Source: Maricaulis sp. (GTDB taxonomy: Bacteria > Pseudomonadota > Alphaproteobacteria > Caulobacterales > Maricaulaceae). From it: DNA of 64,000 bases. Position numbers and translations under genes: made by a program. The notes under the pieces are model-generated. The model searched no databases. It had not been told where the DNA came from and saw only the letters and a list, made by a program, of their open reading frames with translations. Positions 42,743 through 52,020 of this stretch are shown piece after piece. The stretch is from NCBI GenBank assembly GCA_017643585.1, contig JAEPND010000009.1, forward strand, positions 1-64,000, read 5' to 3'. How positions within the stretch are numbered: the stretch's first letter is position 1; the number at the start of each line of letters is the position of its first letter.

Positions 42743-44188
42743 ATGGCTCAGAAGTGTTTCACGACGTGTGTGCTGATCGCGTCGACTTTGCTCTCTTCGT
42801 GCGATGAATCGTTGGTTGTGGCGTGCGATTATTCTGCTCAAACCGTAATTGGCGTCGGACCCTTCTCTGCTGATAGAGGGCATGAGCTGCAGCGCAGTTT
42901 TAATGAGGCGATTGCGCATCAATCTCGCCTGGTTGGAGCGGAAGCTTCGGACATCAGCGTCTGCACGGCTGATCTACCGGCAAACGCGCTTTGGCAGCCT
43001 GGCCGTGATCGGGACTACAACGATGTTAATTGGGCTGTCTTCCATGGCCGAGTTGCGATCACCGAGACTGAACATGATTTCGTCGTTTGGGGTGCTGCCC
43101 CAGACAATCGCAGCGAAGAAATCATGTGGTTCGCGACCGAGGATCAAGATGAGCATCCTCCGACCGATGGCTCTTTTCTGATCGCATCGGCTTCGGAAGG
43201 TGATGGAATTGATCGTGCTGCGCTCTGGACCTTGGTGGCCGCACTGGAAAGCAAGATAGAGACCCTCCCACCTGAGCCTCGCAGAACAATGGCGCGAGAG
43301 CTGATACAGCTCGCCGCGGAGCGCGGTGCCATGGGGCGCGAGCTTAGAGGGTATGCCGAAATGGCATCCGCCTTGTTGTATCCTCGCTACATGTTGTCTG
43401 GGGACACCGGTGAGGCGACCGACAATTTGTCGATGGAGACGTCGTATGTGTTGACCCGCGAGACGGCATTCCTCAGCGGCAGCAACGCCTATCGAGTGGC
43501 GACGGAGTTCTGGCCAGATGGGCAACATCCAGCTGGCTTAGAGAGGATTTTGGACGCGCGTTCGTATTATCTCCACGCTGAGGCGAGAGACACGGAGGAT
43601 TTCGAGGAGCTCCTCGGTATAATAGATCGTCGGCAAGCACTTTTGTCCGAAACCCAGGAACTCACCATTCGGGAGGTTTCTGGTCTCGACCTGGAGCGGG
43701 CGCGAGTACTATACGACCATGCTCACGCGATGGCGGATTTGGACTTGCTAGAAGCGGCTCTTTGGTTAGTTGCTGATTTGCGAACCCGTGCGATCCCCGA
43801 GGGACCCGGCTTAATAATTCGAGACAATTTGGCTGCTCAGTCCTTGGCGGGCCTCCAAGCGGAAATCGCTGCCACAGGATTCGAAATATCGCGGGATCAG
43901 GGCGGAAGTAGTGAGAAACAAGTTCAATATCTTGAGCAGGCGGTCCTAGCGTCGAGTAGCGCACTCGAAGCTGGGGAAGGGACAATCTTTCGCCATCAGC
44001 GCCTGGAACTTCAATGGTTGCGCGCTAGAGCTTATTTGCGTCTGGCCGATCTACTTCGCGATCGCGAATTGCTAGATCGCGCGGATCAGGAGTTCGAAGA
44101 ACTGGCGAGATGGGCTGGAGATCCAGCGCCGCAAGAATGGCTCGATGATATGACGATGCTGGAACGCGTACGGTCTGAGCTCGGTTGA
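42743..44188 (+). CDS. Orphan lipoprotein of unknown function
   Basis: 481 residues from the ATG at 42743, 2 bases after the rsmE stop. The N-terminus has a lipoprotein signal, with Cys in LIASTLLSSCDES near residue 20. The second half is rich in Ala, Leu and Glu helices (YLHAEARDTEDFEELL, ALWLVADLRTRA, RAYLRLADLLRDRELLDRADQEFEEL-type pattern) that look like degenerate TPR/solenoid repeats. No family is recognised. Codon use is visibly less GC-rich than in rsmE and gshA, consistent with recent acquisition. Confidence 0.72.
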   Translation: MAQKCFTTCVLIASTLLSSCDESLVVACDYSAQTVIGVGPFSADRGHELQRSFNEAIAHQSRLVGAEASDISVCTADLPANALWQPGRDRDYNDVNWAVFHGRVAITETEHDFVVWGAAPDNRSEEIMWFATEDQDEHPPTDGSFLIASASEGDGIDRAALWTLVAALESKIETLPPEPRRTMARELIQLAAERGAMGRELRGYAEMASALLYPRYMLSGDTGEATDNLSMETSYVLTRETAFLSGSNAYRVATEFWPDGQHPAGLERILDARSYYLHAEARDTEDFEELLGIIDRRQALLSETQELTIREVSGLDLERARVLYDHAHAMADLDLLEAALWLVADLRTRAIPEGPGLIIRDNLAAQSLAGLQAEIAATGFEISRDQGGSSEKQVQYLEQAVLASSSALEAGEGTIFRHQRLELQWLRARAYLRLADLLRDRELLDRADQEFEELARWAGDPAPQEWLDDMTMLERVRSELG

Positions 44189-44316
44189 GCCGTGAAAGAT
44201 CGAACCATGTCTTTGATGTTTTCATCAAGTCGTTGTGAAACTCAGTGCTTACCCCTTGTTTCACTCCGAACACCCACATATCTGTTGCGGACATTGCTTT
44301 AGGCGGGGGCGCTTTG

Positions 44317-45690
44317 ATGAGCGGCACTTATAATCCCGGTGGCGAAGGCGCTCCGATCGAATCCACGGATCAGCTCGGCGAGTACCTGGCGACCGGTTGC
44401 AAGCCGGCGGAAAACTTCCGCATCGGCACCGAGCACGAAAAATTCGGCTTTGCGCTCGAGACGCATGACCCGCTTCCCTATGACACGGACGGCCCCTCGG
44501 TCCTGAAGATGCTGGAAGGCCTCAAGCGGTTTGACTGGCAGCCGGTGGAAGAAGGCGGCTATCTGATCGCGTTGAAGCGCGAGGGGGCCTCGATCACCCT
44601 CGAGCCGGGTGGCCAGTTCGAGCTGTCGGGAGCCCCCCTGGAAAACGTCCACCAGACCTGCGCCGAGGTGAACCGCCACCTCAAGGAAGTGCGCGAAGTG
44701 GCCGACGAGATCGGTGCCGGTTTCCTGGGGCTGGGCTTTTCGCCGAAATGGTCGCTGGAAGACACGCCGATGATGCCCAAGGCGCGTTATGGTCTGATGA
44801 AGGCCTACATGCCCAAGGTCGGCACGCTGGGGCATCAGATGATGTTCCGCTCCTGTACGGTCCAGACCAATCTGGATTTCTCCAGTGAAGCCGACATGGT
44901 CAAGAAATTCCGTGTCTCCCTGGCCCTGCAGCCCGTTGCGACGGCGCTGTTTGCCAATTCACCTTTCGGGGATGGTGGTCTCAACGGTTTCCAGTCCTAT
45001 CGGTCCCATGTCTGGACCGACACGGATAACAACCGCACCGGCATGCTGCCCTTCGTCTTTGAAGACGGGATGAGTTTCCAGCGTTATGCGGATTATGCCC
45101 TTGATGTGCCGATGTATTTCGTCAAACGAAACGGCGAGTATCTCGACGCGACGGGCCAGAGTTTCCGCGACTTCCTGGAGGGGCGCCTGCCCGCGCTGCC
45201 GGGTGAGAAGCCGGTGATGAACGACTGGGAGGATCACCTGTCGACCCTCTTCCCGGAAGTGCGTCTGAAAACCTTCCTGGAAATGCGCGGCGCCGACAGT
45301 GGCGCGTGGGACAGCCTGTGTGCCCTGCCGGCCTTCTGGGTCGGTCTTCTGTATGACGATACGGCGCTGGATGCAGCCTGGGATCTGGTCAAGGATTGGA
45401 CCGCGGACGAACGCGAGGGCCTGCGCCTGGCTGCCGGCAAACACGGTCTGCGAGCCGGTTGGCGCGACCACTCCATGGCCGAGCTGGCCAGGGAGGTCCT
45501 GGCGATCTCCCGTGAAGGGCTGAACAAGCGGCGCATGCTGAACGGTTATGGCGAGAATGAAGGCCATTTCCTCGACGAGCTGGATGAGATCGTCACCAGC
45601 GGGCGGACCCGGGCCGACATGCTGATCGAGCGGTTCAATGGTGAATGGGATGGTTCCATCGAACCGGTCTTCACCGAAGCCGCCTATTAG
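44317..45690 (+). CDS. gshA: Glutamate-cysteine ligase, plant/alphaproteobacterial type
   Basis: First enzyme of glutathione synthesis, cytoplasmic. I start at the ATG at 44317, which gives 457 residues. FRIGTEHEKFGF, the glycine-rich ITLEPGGQFELSGAP, the MMFRSCTVQTNLDF strand and RSHVWTDTDNNRTGMLPF are diagnostic of this class, which is unlike the E. coli enzyme. It lies 130 bases after the orphan lipoprotein gene, in which span a small TTGATG-TTTT-CATCAA repeat occurs. Confidence 0.95.
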   Translation: MSGTYNPGGEGAPIESTDQLGEYLATGCKPAENFRIGTEHEKFGFALETHDPLPYDTDGPSVLKMLEGLKRFDWQPVEEGGYLIALKREGASITLEPGGQFELSGAPLENVHQTCAEVNRHLKEVREVADEIGAGFLGLGFSPKWSLEDTPMMPKARYGLMKAYMPKVGTLGHQMMFRSCTVQTNLDFSSEADMVKKFRVSLALQPVATALFANSPFGDGGLNGFQSYRSHVWTDTDNNRTGMLPFVFEDGMSFQRYADYALDVPMYFVKRNGEYLDATGQSFRDFLEGRLPALPGEKPVMNDWEDHLSTLFPEVRLKTFLEMRGADSGAWDSLCALPAFWVGLLYDDTALDAAWDLVKDWTADEREGLRLAAGKHGLRAGWRDHSMAELAREVLAISREGLNKRRMLNGYGENEGHFLDELDEIVTSGRTRADMLIERFNGEWDGSIEPVFTEAAY

Positions 45691-45707
45691 GTGTCAGCGC
45701 TAACACC
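45690..45707. promoter_or_regulatory. LacI-family-type operator upstream of POT gene
   Basis: GGTGTCAGCGCTAACACC is an 18-base palindrome with one mismatch pair. Its core TGTCAGCGCTAACA is one base from TGTTAGCGCTAACA, the kind of site bound by LacI-family sugar regulators in Caulobacterales. It overlaps the gshA stop and lies about 115 bases before the transporter gene. Confidence 0.55.
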
Positions 45708-45822
45708 CGAAATTGTGAGGCGGGGCGTCAGTCCCAGCCGTTACAAAAGCTTGTGACTTCGCCGTCCCCATGATCAATTGACGCCCGAGTAATGACCCGC
45801 GGGGAGCGGGTACGGGGAGATT

Positions 45823-47736
45823 ATGGTTATCAATCTTGTTGTCGCCATTGGTGTTCTGGTGACGGTGGCTACGGCCATTCCGGTCTTCACGGAGATGCGT
45901 AAGCACCCGAAAGGCCTGCACATTCTGTTCTTCGCCGAAATGTGGGAGCGTTTCTCCTACTACGGCATGCGGGGTCTTCTGATTTTCTATCTGACCCAGC
46001 ACTTCCTCTTTGACGATGCGTTCTCGAGCGCCCAGTACGGTGCCTACACCGCCCTGGTCTACCTGCTGCCGCTGGTGGGGGGCTTTCTGGCCGACAAGTA
46101 TCTGGGTAACCGCAAGGCCATTGCCTTCGGTGCGCTCCTGCTCGTCGCCGGTCACTTCACCATGGGTATTGAGGGCGAAGAAGCGCGTGAGGCGCTCGTC
46201 TATGACGGCGCGCAATACGAGTTGGTGACCGAGGGACGCGGTGCCTCGCGTACCGTTCAGGTCGAGATTGATGGTTCCGCCTACGATTTCACCGCGCAGC
46301 AGGATGGTTCGCTGGTGATCGAAGGCCTGCCGGCGTCTGCGTCTGTTCCACCGACCCTGGCCGCAGGTTCATTCGACACGGAAGTGGTCGAGCGTGACCG
46401 TACCTATGTGAATATCTTCTATCTCGCCCTGGCCCTGATCATCATGGGGGTTGGCTTCCTGAAGGCGAATATCTCCTCGATCGTGGGTCAGCTCTATGAG
46501 GAAAATGACCCGCGCCGAGATGGCGGTTTCACCCTGTATTATTACGGCATCAATCTCGGTTCCTTCTGGGCGGCCATCCTGTGTGGCCTGCTGGGCGAGA
46601 CCGTGGGCTGGTGGGCTGGTTTCGGCCTCGCCGGTGTCGGCATGCTGCTGGGCTGGCTGGTCTTTGTGCGTGGTCGCGCACTCTTCTTCCTGCCGGGCAA
46701 GAACCTCATCGATCATGTCGGTAATCCGCCCGAGCCGGAAAAGCTCAAGCAGAAGGCCCTTGGTCCGCTCAATGTCGAGAACCTGATCTACGTCCTCGCC
46801 ATTCTGGGCGTCGGTGTCGTCTGGTTCATGGTCCAGGCGCACACGGTCACGATCGGCAGCTTCGATCTGCTGGGACTGTTGCTGATTGTCGGTGGTCTCG
46901 GTTTCACCGGCTACATGATCTATTACATGGTCACCAAGTGCACGATAGTTGAGGCCCAGCGGCTGATCCTCGCGATATTCCTGATTGTGACGTCGGTTGT
47001 CTTCTGGGCGTTGTTCGAACAGGCCGGTTCGTCCATGAACCTGTTTGCGGCCCGAAACACCAATCTTGATGTCTCGGCAGCGGATATCGTTCAGCTTGGA
47101 CCGATCGCGATCGAGATGACGCTGACCGCGTCGCAGATCCAGTCCTTCAACGCCGGTTTCATCCTGATCTTCGCACCGATATTTGCCGCGCTGTGGGCCT
47201 TCCTGGCCAAGCTGCAACGCAATCCGAACACGGTGTTGAAGTTCGGCCTGGCCCTGGTCCAGGTCGGTCTCGGCTTCATGCTGCTGGTCTGGGGTGTGAA
47301 TTTCGCAGACGACAGCTATCGGGTGCCGCTGATCTTCCTGGCGGGTGCCTATCTGCTGCACACCACGGGTGAACTTTGCCTGTCGCCGGTTGGCCTGTCA
47401 GCGATCACCAAACTATCTCCGGGAGCGGTTGTCTCCTTCATGATGGCAGGCTGGTTCCTGTCCAGTGCCTTCGCGCAATATGTGGCTGGTATCATTTCCG
47501 CCTTCACCGCGACGGACACGGTGGCGGGACAGGTGCTGGATCCGCAGGCCGCGCTGAACGGTTATGCCCAGGTCTTCCAGGCGATTGGTGTGTTTGCCAT
47601 CGGTCTGGGTGTTGTCGTCGGCTTGCTCAGCTTCTTCCTCAAGAAGCTGGGGCATGGTCGCGCAGAAGACCAGGCCGTGATCGCGGGTGCAGCGGAAGCT
47701 GCGGGACCCGATCAGGACGCTCATCCGAAGGCTTAG
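45823..47736 (+). CDS. POT/PTR-family proton-coupled oligopeptide transporter
   Basis: A 637-residue inner-membrane symporter importing di- and tripeptides. The proton/peptide motif Glu39-Met-Trp-Glu42-Arg43 in FFAEMWERFSYYGMRG and the FYYGINLGSF-type helix (YYYGINLGSFWA) are present. Between early helices, at about residues 113-190, lies an extra hydrophilic, beta-rich stretch (YELVTEGRGASRTVQVEIDG and following) that would sit in the periplasm; ordinary bacterial POTs lack it. A bidirectional terminator follows. Exported peptidases nearby fit a peptide-scavenging lifestyle. Confidence 0.92.
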   Translation: MVINLVVAIGVLVTVATAIPVFTEMRKHPKGLHILFFAEMWERFSYYGMRGLLIFYLTQHFLFDDAFSSAQYGAYTALVYLLPLVGGFLADKYLGNRKAIAFGALLLVAGHFTMGIEGEEAREALVYDGAQYELVTEGRGASRTVQVEIDGSAYDFTAQQDGSLVIEGLPASASVPPTLAAGSFDTEVVERDRTYVNIFYLALALIIMGVGFLKANISSIVGQLYEENDPRRDGGFTLYYYGINLGSFWAAILCGLLGETVGWWAGFGLAGVGMLLGWLVFVRGRALFFLPGKNLIDHVGNPPEPEKLKQKALGPLNVENLIYVLAILGVGVVWFMVQAHTVTIGSFDLLGLLLIVGGLGFTGYMIYYMVTKCTIVEAQRLILAIFLIVTSVVFWALFEQAGSSMNLFAARNTNLDVSAADIVQLGPIAIEMTLTASQIQSFNAGFILIFAPIFAALWAFLAKLQRNPNTVLKFGLALVQVGLGFMLLVWGVNFADDSYRVPLIFLAGAYLLHTTGELCLSPVGLSAITKLSPGAVVSFMMAGWFLSSAFAQYVAGIISAFTATDTVAGQVLDPQAALNGYAQVFQAIGVFAIGLGVVVGLLSFFLKKLGHGRAEDQAVIAGAAEAAGPDQDAHPKA

Positions 47737-47757
47737 CGCTTTTGGACATTCACAAAG

Positions 47758-47788
47758 AAAGCCGCGGCGTTCGCTCCGCGGCTTTTTT
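47758..47788 (+). terminator. Bidirectional terminator between POT and aspartyl protease genes
   Basis: AAAGCCGCGG / CCGCGGCTTT stem with an 8-base loop and six T on the plus strand. The minus strand reads TTTCTTTG after the stem, so it can also end the convergent aspartyl protease operon at 47806. Confidence 0.88.
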
Positions 47789-47805
47789 CTTGGCTGGTGC
47801 GGGCT

Positions 47806-48747
47806 TCAGTCGGCGCCCAGTGCGTCCAGATTGACCCGTTCGGACGAGCTGCATCGAAAGGCGCTGCCGGCGGGATCAATGTCCCACTGGCCGGTCTGGC
47901 GATCAATGGTCACGCGCGCTTCTGCGAGGATATCCATGCCGATCACAATGGCCGGTCCATCCTGCCAGCCAACCGCATGGAAAATATCCAGATCAGCCTG
48001 CAGGATCGGGTGGCGGCGAATGCACAGATTGCCGATGCGGAACTGGCGAACGGTGAAATAGTCCGCATCATCGCCGGTGCGGCCATCAACGCCGGAAATG
48101 CGATAGCGAATGCCGTCACGCGACATGAAGCGAAAGTGCAGGGTCGGATTGGCGATCGTATAGGGCGATCCGCTGTCGATGATCACCCGGGCCACACGCG
48201 CTGTGCTGCCCAGGCGTGCCGCCCCGAACAGCAAGCCATATTCCGGATCGACGCGGCCATCGCCCTGAAACTCATGGTCCGGATTGAGGTCGATGCGCGC
48301 ATTCTGGAAGTCGATCCGGTAGCGCAATCCCTGGAAGGCATCCAGGCCCAGCAGGCCGGCAACGTCCGAGCTGTGAGTGGGGGGGACCGGGACAACAACC
48401 ATGTTCAGGTTTTGTGGTTCCAGCTGCGGCACGTCGATATCGGCCATGTGGAACCGCTCGGCTTCAAACAGGCGGGTCAGGGATTGCACGTCATCCGGCG
48501 CGGACCAGGTCGAAACGAAGCCCAGGCGCTCGGCAACATCCTGGGCGATCGCGGTGCGATTGGCACCGGTGTCGAGGGCAAAGGTGAAGTCGCCATGATC
48601 GCCGATACCCACATCCAGCGCGAGATGTCCGGAGACGGTGCGTTCCAGCTCGATGGTCTGGCCGAAGACGGGGGCGCCGGCGATGGCGAGCAGGGCGCTG
48701 CCGCTGACCAGGGCGGTACGAAACAGGTCTGACGATGATCGGGTCAT
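47806..48747 (-). CDS. Exported two-lobed aspartyl protease-like protein
   Basis: 313 residues from the ATG at 48747. The signal peptide ends near GAPVFGQ (residue 30). Two retropepsin-like halves each carry a catalytic triplet: Asp59-Thr-Gly in TFALDTGANRTAI and Asp191-Ser-Gly in RVIIDSGSPYTIA. Each half also has a hydrophobic-Gly strand (GLLGLDAF and the C-terminal VIGMDIL). Bacterial retropepsin-like proteins normally have one DTG and dimerise; having both in one chain resembles pepsin. A close paralogue is encoded just upstream. Confidence 0.8.
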   Translation of the reverse strand: MTRSSSDLFRTALVSGSALLAIAGAPVFGQTIELERTVSGHLALDVGIGDHGDFTFALDTGANRTAIAQDVAERLGFVSTWSAPDDVQSLTRLFEAERFHMADIDVPQLEPQNLNMVVVPVPPTHSSDVAGLLGLDAFQGLRYRIDFQNARIDLNPDHEFQGDGRVDPEYGLLFGAARLGSTARVARVIIDSGSPYTIANPTLHFRFMSRDGIRYRISGVDGRTGDDADYFTVRQFRIGNLCIRRHPILQADLDIFHAVGWQDGPAIVIGMDILAEARVTIDRQTGQWDIDPAGSAFRCSSSERVNLDALGAD

Positions 48748-48790
48748 TGGCCTAAGTCCTCGAGATCGCTGAACTGGATGTGATGCTCCG

Positions 48791-49756
48791 CTAGGGCATG
48801 CCGACCGGCACTGCTCCCCTGAGCTGGACACGGCCATAGCGGCACCGGGTGTGGCGTGTGCTGGGGCTGAGTTCGACTATTCCGGACGGCAGGTCCACGG
48901 TCATTCGTGTCCGGCTGAGCAGGTCCATGCCCAGTATGATTGCGGGTTCGTCCGCCCAGCCCAGGGAATCGAAAATCTCCAGATCGGCCAGCAGCGTATC
49001 CGCATTGTCAAAACACACCCCACCAATGCGCAGGCTACGAATGGTCATGGTGCGTGTTCGCGAGGGATCGCCCTGACCGACGCCCCGGGCATGAAACTCG
49101 ATGGTGCTGGCACGACCGGGTACGAGGTTGAACAGCGCAGCGTTGATAAAGGACCGCGGCGAACCGGTGTCGATCATGACCCGCACCGGTGTCAGCCGGT
49201 CACTGACCCGCCCTTCGGCGAAAATCAGGCCTCGGGTGCTGGAGTAATAGGCGTCACGATAACGCGGCGCGCGAGGATTGAGCATCAGTTCGCCATCGGC
49301 AAAATTCAGACGGTAACGGTCTGAGCCCAGCGCATTGGTTGCGAAAAACCCGACGACTTCCAGGGATGCATCATCCTCTGAGGGCAGGACCACGCTTTCA
49401 ATATCGCCGATATCCAGTCCGTTGACGCTGACATCGCGGAGGGGGAAGACGTCGGCGGTAAACACTGCGTCCAGTGCCTGGACGGTGTTCTCCTCGCCCA
49501 ACTCGGGCAGGTAGCCGGCGGCTTGTGCGATCGGCAGCGCGATAGCGCTGTGGCTGGCGCCCGTGTCCACGATGAAGTGATAGGGACCAAGTTCGCCGAT
49601 CTCGACCAGCAAGGTGCGATGCCCCGCATTCGTCTCGCCCATGCGAAGCAGAAGTCTATCTTCTGTTGGGTCCGGATCCTGTGCAGTGGATGGAAAGGAA
49701 AGGCAAAGTGCGCCAGCCAGTGCAGACGCCAGTATTTTCACAGATACTCGTCCCAT
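48791..49756 (-). CDS. Exported two-lobed aspartyl protease-like protein (paralogue)
   Basis: 321 residues from the ATG at 49756 (a TTG at 49762 is in frame; AGGAAG lies upstream). The signal peptide ends near PSTAQ (residue 26). Catalytic triplets are Asp64-Thr-Gly in HFIVDTGASHSAIAL and Asp196-Thr-Gly in RVMIDTGSPRSFIN, with a C-terminal IILGMDLLSRTRM strand. It has the same order of elements as the downstream gene (43-base gap) but clearly diverged sequence, so this is an old tandem duplication. Substrate and activity are unknown. Confidence 0.8.
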   Translation of the reverse strand: MGRVSVKILASALAGALCLSFPSTAQDPDPTEDRLLLRMGETNAGHRTLLVEIGELGPYHFIVDTGASHSAIALPIAQAAGYLPELGEENTVQALDAVFTADVFPLRDVSVNGLDIGDIESVVLPSEDDASLEVVGFFATNALGSDRYRLNFADGELMLNPRAPRYRDAYYSSTRGLIFAEGRVSDRLTPVRVMIDTGSPRSFINAALFNLVPGRASTIEFHARGVGQGDPSRTRTMTIRSLRIGGVCFDNADTLLADLEIFDSLGWADEPAIILGMDLLSRTRMTVDLPSGIVELSPSTRHTRCRYGRVQLRGAVPVGMP

Positions 49757-49870
49757 GGCCAATCTTCCTACCTCGTTTTCACATGCGCGCTCTGGTGCGC
49801 TGGATCAGTACTTCTTCATTCTTCGAAATCACTACAAACGGCTCAAGTCAGACTATAGCACAAGGCCGTG

Positions 49871-49894
49871 AAAAGGGACGGGTTGCCCCGTCCC
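49871..49894 (-). terminator. Rho-independent terminator of the TonB receptor gene
   Basis: GGGACGGG / CCCGTCCC stem with a TTGC loop; on the minus strand four T follow. It lies 18 bases after the receptor stop codon. Confidence 0.8.
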
Positions 49895-49911
49895 TGTGAC
49901 GAATTCACGGA

Positions 49912-52020
49912 TCAGAATGTGCCGCGGGCGCGGATGTAGAAGGTCTTGCCCATCGATTCGTTCTGATACTCGATGCGGTCGATAATCCCGTCCGCGCGTG
50001 ACCCGTTATAGAACACCCGTTCGCGGTCATCGCCATTATTGATGACGGCGTCGACACCGGCGCGAAGGGTCAGACCCAACCAGCGCGTGGTCTCGACATA
50101 GAGATCGAGATCACCGTCGGTAAAGCCCTGAACGCGGTATTCCTGGGCGCGGAAGACTTCACCGTCCGAGAGCCAGAAATAGTCCCAGCCCCAGGCAAAC
50201 TGGCTTTCCGGGAAGGTCTGGCGATAGTCCAGCCGCAGCTCCCACATGCGGTAGCCGGACCAGTGCCGGTCCATCATGGTCAGCTGATCTTCCACATTGG
50301 TGTCATAGTATTCTAGGAAGACGTCGATCACGGCATTGGAGAGCCCGAAATCGTCGAGCGGGGTGGTCATGTTTGTGGTGACCCGGAAGTTCGACCCGTC
50401 GCCGATATTGCCCGGCGCGTCGAACACGGAGCCATTGGCTTCGATTGGCACCCAACCATCCAGGTCCTCGATCTTGTCATAGCCGATGACCAGCGAGAAA
50501 GATCCGTCACCAAAGCGACGTTCCCATTCGCCCTCCAGGGTCCAGGTGCGCTGGGGCACATAGTCCGGATTGCCCAGGGTGGAATTGTTGTCGGTCAGAT
50601 CAACCTGGCTGGCGAAACGCCCGAAATTCAGCTGGGCGACATCACGGCGCAGAGTAATCCGATACCGGTTCTGCTCATCCTGGCGATAATTGAAGGTGAA
50701 AGAGGGCTTGGCATAGGTGAAGGAGCGCGACTGCTCGGCATCACCGGTCTGCTCGATCTCCGAGAATTCATACCGCAGTCCGCTTTCAAGGCTGATCCGG
50801 TCCGAGACTGTCCAGGTGTGATTGGCGAACAGTTCCGAACGGGTCTCTTCGACCATGGTGTCGGAAACGGGCAGATCGAGCATGGTGATCGACGTGCCGT
50901 CATCGATGGCCAGGCTGAAACTGGTATCGCGGGAGTTGATCGCTGTCTCACCGCCAAATTCGACGGAATGGCGTTCATTGGGGTTCCACGAGAAAGTCTG
51001 GCGTATCGCCGTTTCCTTGTACTCGCCCTCGCCCTCATAGATGGACGCCTGGACAAACCCGCTCAGGGGAGAAAACGTTTCGAAACGCTCCGGACCATCA
51101 AACCAGTCCTCGCGACTGACCAGGCCGATGGTTTCCGAGGAGAGGTTGTCACCGAGTTCGAGTGTATAGGTCGATGACATCGACCAGGACGAGCCATGAT
51201 TATCCGTGTTGCTCTGCTCGAACCGCAGGTCAGCACCGGTTTCATCAACGACATCGGAACGCATTCCACGGCGCCACTCCCAGGTCTGATAGCGCAGGTC
51301 GGTGCGCAGGCTGGAGGCCTCGTTGATGCGCCAGTTCAGCGAGAAGGTCGGAATGAATTCCTGATAGTGGCGCTGGTCGTTATCCCAGCGCAGTTCGGCC
51401 AGGTCTCGCCCGCCATTGTCGTAGAGAGACTCGCGGCGGCGGAACAGATTGCCCTGCCAGCCGCCCTCGAAGCCAAACGTCATCTCGGCCGATCCGGCCT
51501 GGGTTGTGTAGGAGATCTCGCCGCCCGGTCCGACCCGGTTCGATGGAGACAGACGCGCCACCGCAGACCAGGAGCCCGAATTGCCGGCACCTTCGCGCAG
51601 GATCACATTCACAAGCCGCGGATGTCCACGCATGTCGAATTGCGGAAGCGCTTCTCGGACGAGTTCGATGCGTTCAACATCATTGGCGTCAATCCGCTGC
51701 AGAACGGTCTGCAGGGACAGTGACTTGTTCGATGGGCGTGCACCATTGATCAGCAGGTTGCCAAAACTGTCAGCGAGCCCGCGGCGTCCCGAATCCCCCC
51801 CGGAAAGCGAAAAGCCTGGTACGCGCTGAACCATGTCCAGTGCCGTGGTCGGTGAAAAAGCGGTGAAAAAGGCCGGCGCGTAGCCGAGCACGCCGGATTG
51901 AAGTTCGACCACCGACGCGGCGCTGTCTGCCACCATGATTTCCTGTTGCGCCAAAGCGCTCGGCTGTAAAGCCGAAAGCAGCGCGATCGCTGCCGTCGCG
52001 CGCATGAAAGTCCCTCGCAT
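49912..52020 (-). CDS. TonB-dependent outer-membrane receptor
   Basis: 702 residues from the ATG at 52020 (GGGGAA upstream; MRGTFMRATAAIALLSALQPSALAQ-type signal peptide). The plug domain contains ALDMVQRVPGFSLSGGDSGRRG, LLINGARPSNKSLSL and IERIELVREA-like sequence. The rest is a beta barrel ending in the aromatic C-terminal GKTFYIRARGTF, required for outer-membrane assembly. The ligand is unknown; neither siderophore nor sugar genes adjoin. Proximity to peptide transporter and proteases allows a peptide-uptake guess only. Confidence 0.93.
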   Translation of the reverse strand: MRGTFMRATAAIALLSALQPSALAQQEIMVADSAASVVELQSGVLGYAPAFFTAFSPTTALDMVQRVPGFSLSGGDSGRRGLADSFGNLLINGARPSNKSLSLQTVLQRIDANDVERIELVREALPQFDMRGHPRLVNVILREGAGNSGSWSAVARLSPSNRVGPGGEISYTTQAGSAEMTFGFEGGWQGNLFRRRESLYDNGGRDLAELRWDNDQRHYQEFIPTFSLNWRINEASSLRTDLRYQTWEWRRGMRSDVVDETGADLRFEQSNTDNHGSSWSMSSTYTLELGDNLSSETIGLVSREDWFDGPERFETFSPLSGFVQASIYEGEGEYKETAIRQTFSWNPNERHSVEFGGETAINSRDTSFSLAIDDGTSITMLDLPVSDTMVEETRSELFANHTWTVSDRISLESGLRYEFSEIEQTGDAEQSRSFTYAKPSFTFNYRQDEQNRYRITLRRDVAQLNFGRFASQVDLTDNNSTLGNPDYVPQRTWTLEGEWERRFGDGSFSLVIGYDKIEDLDGWVPIEANGSVFDAPGNIGDGSNFRVTTNMTTPLDDFGLSNAVIDVFLEYYDTNVEDQLTMMDRHWSGYRMWELRLDYRQTFPESQFAWGWDYFWLSDGEVFRAQEYRVQGFTDGDLDLYVETTRWLGLTLRAGVDAVINNGDDRERVFYNGSRADGIIDRIEYQNESMGKTFYIRARGTF

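Noticed and set aside
44213-44228. TTGATG-TTTT-CATCAA as an FNR box upstream of gshA
   Set aside because: FNR sites have four bases between TTGAT and ATCAA; here there are six, so it is only an inverted repeat.
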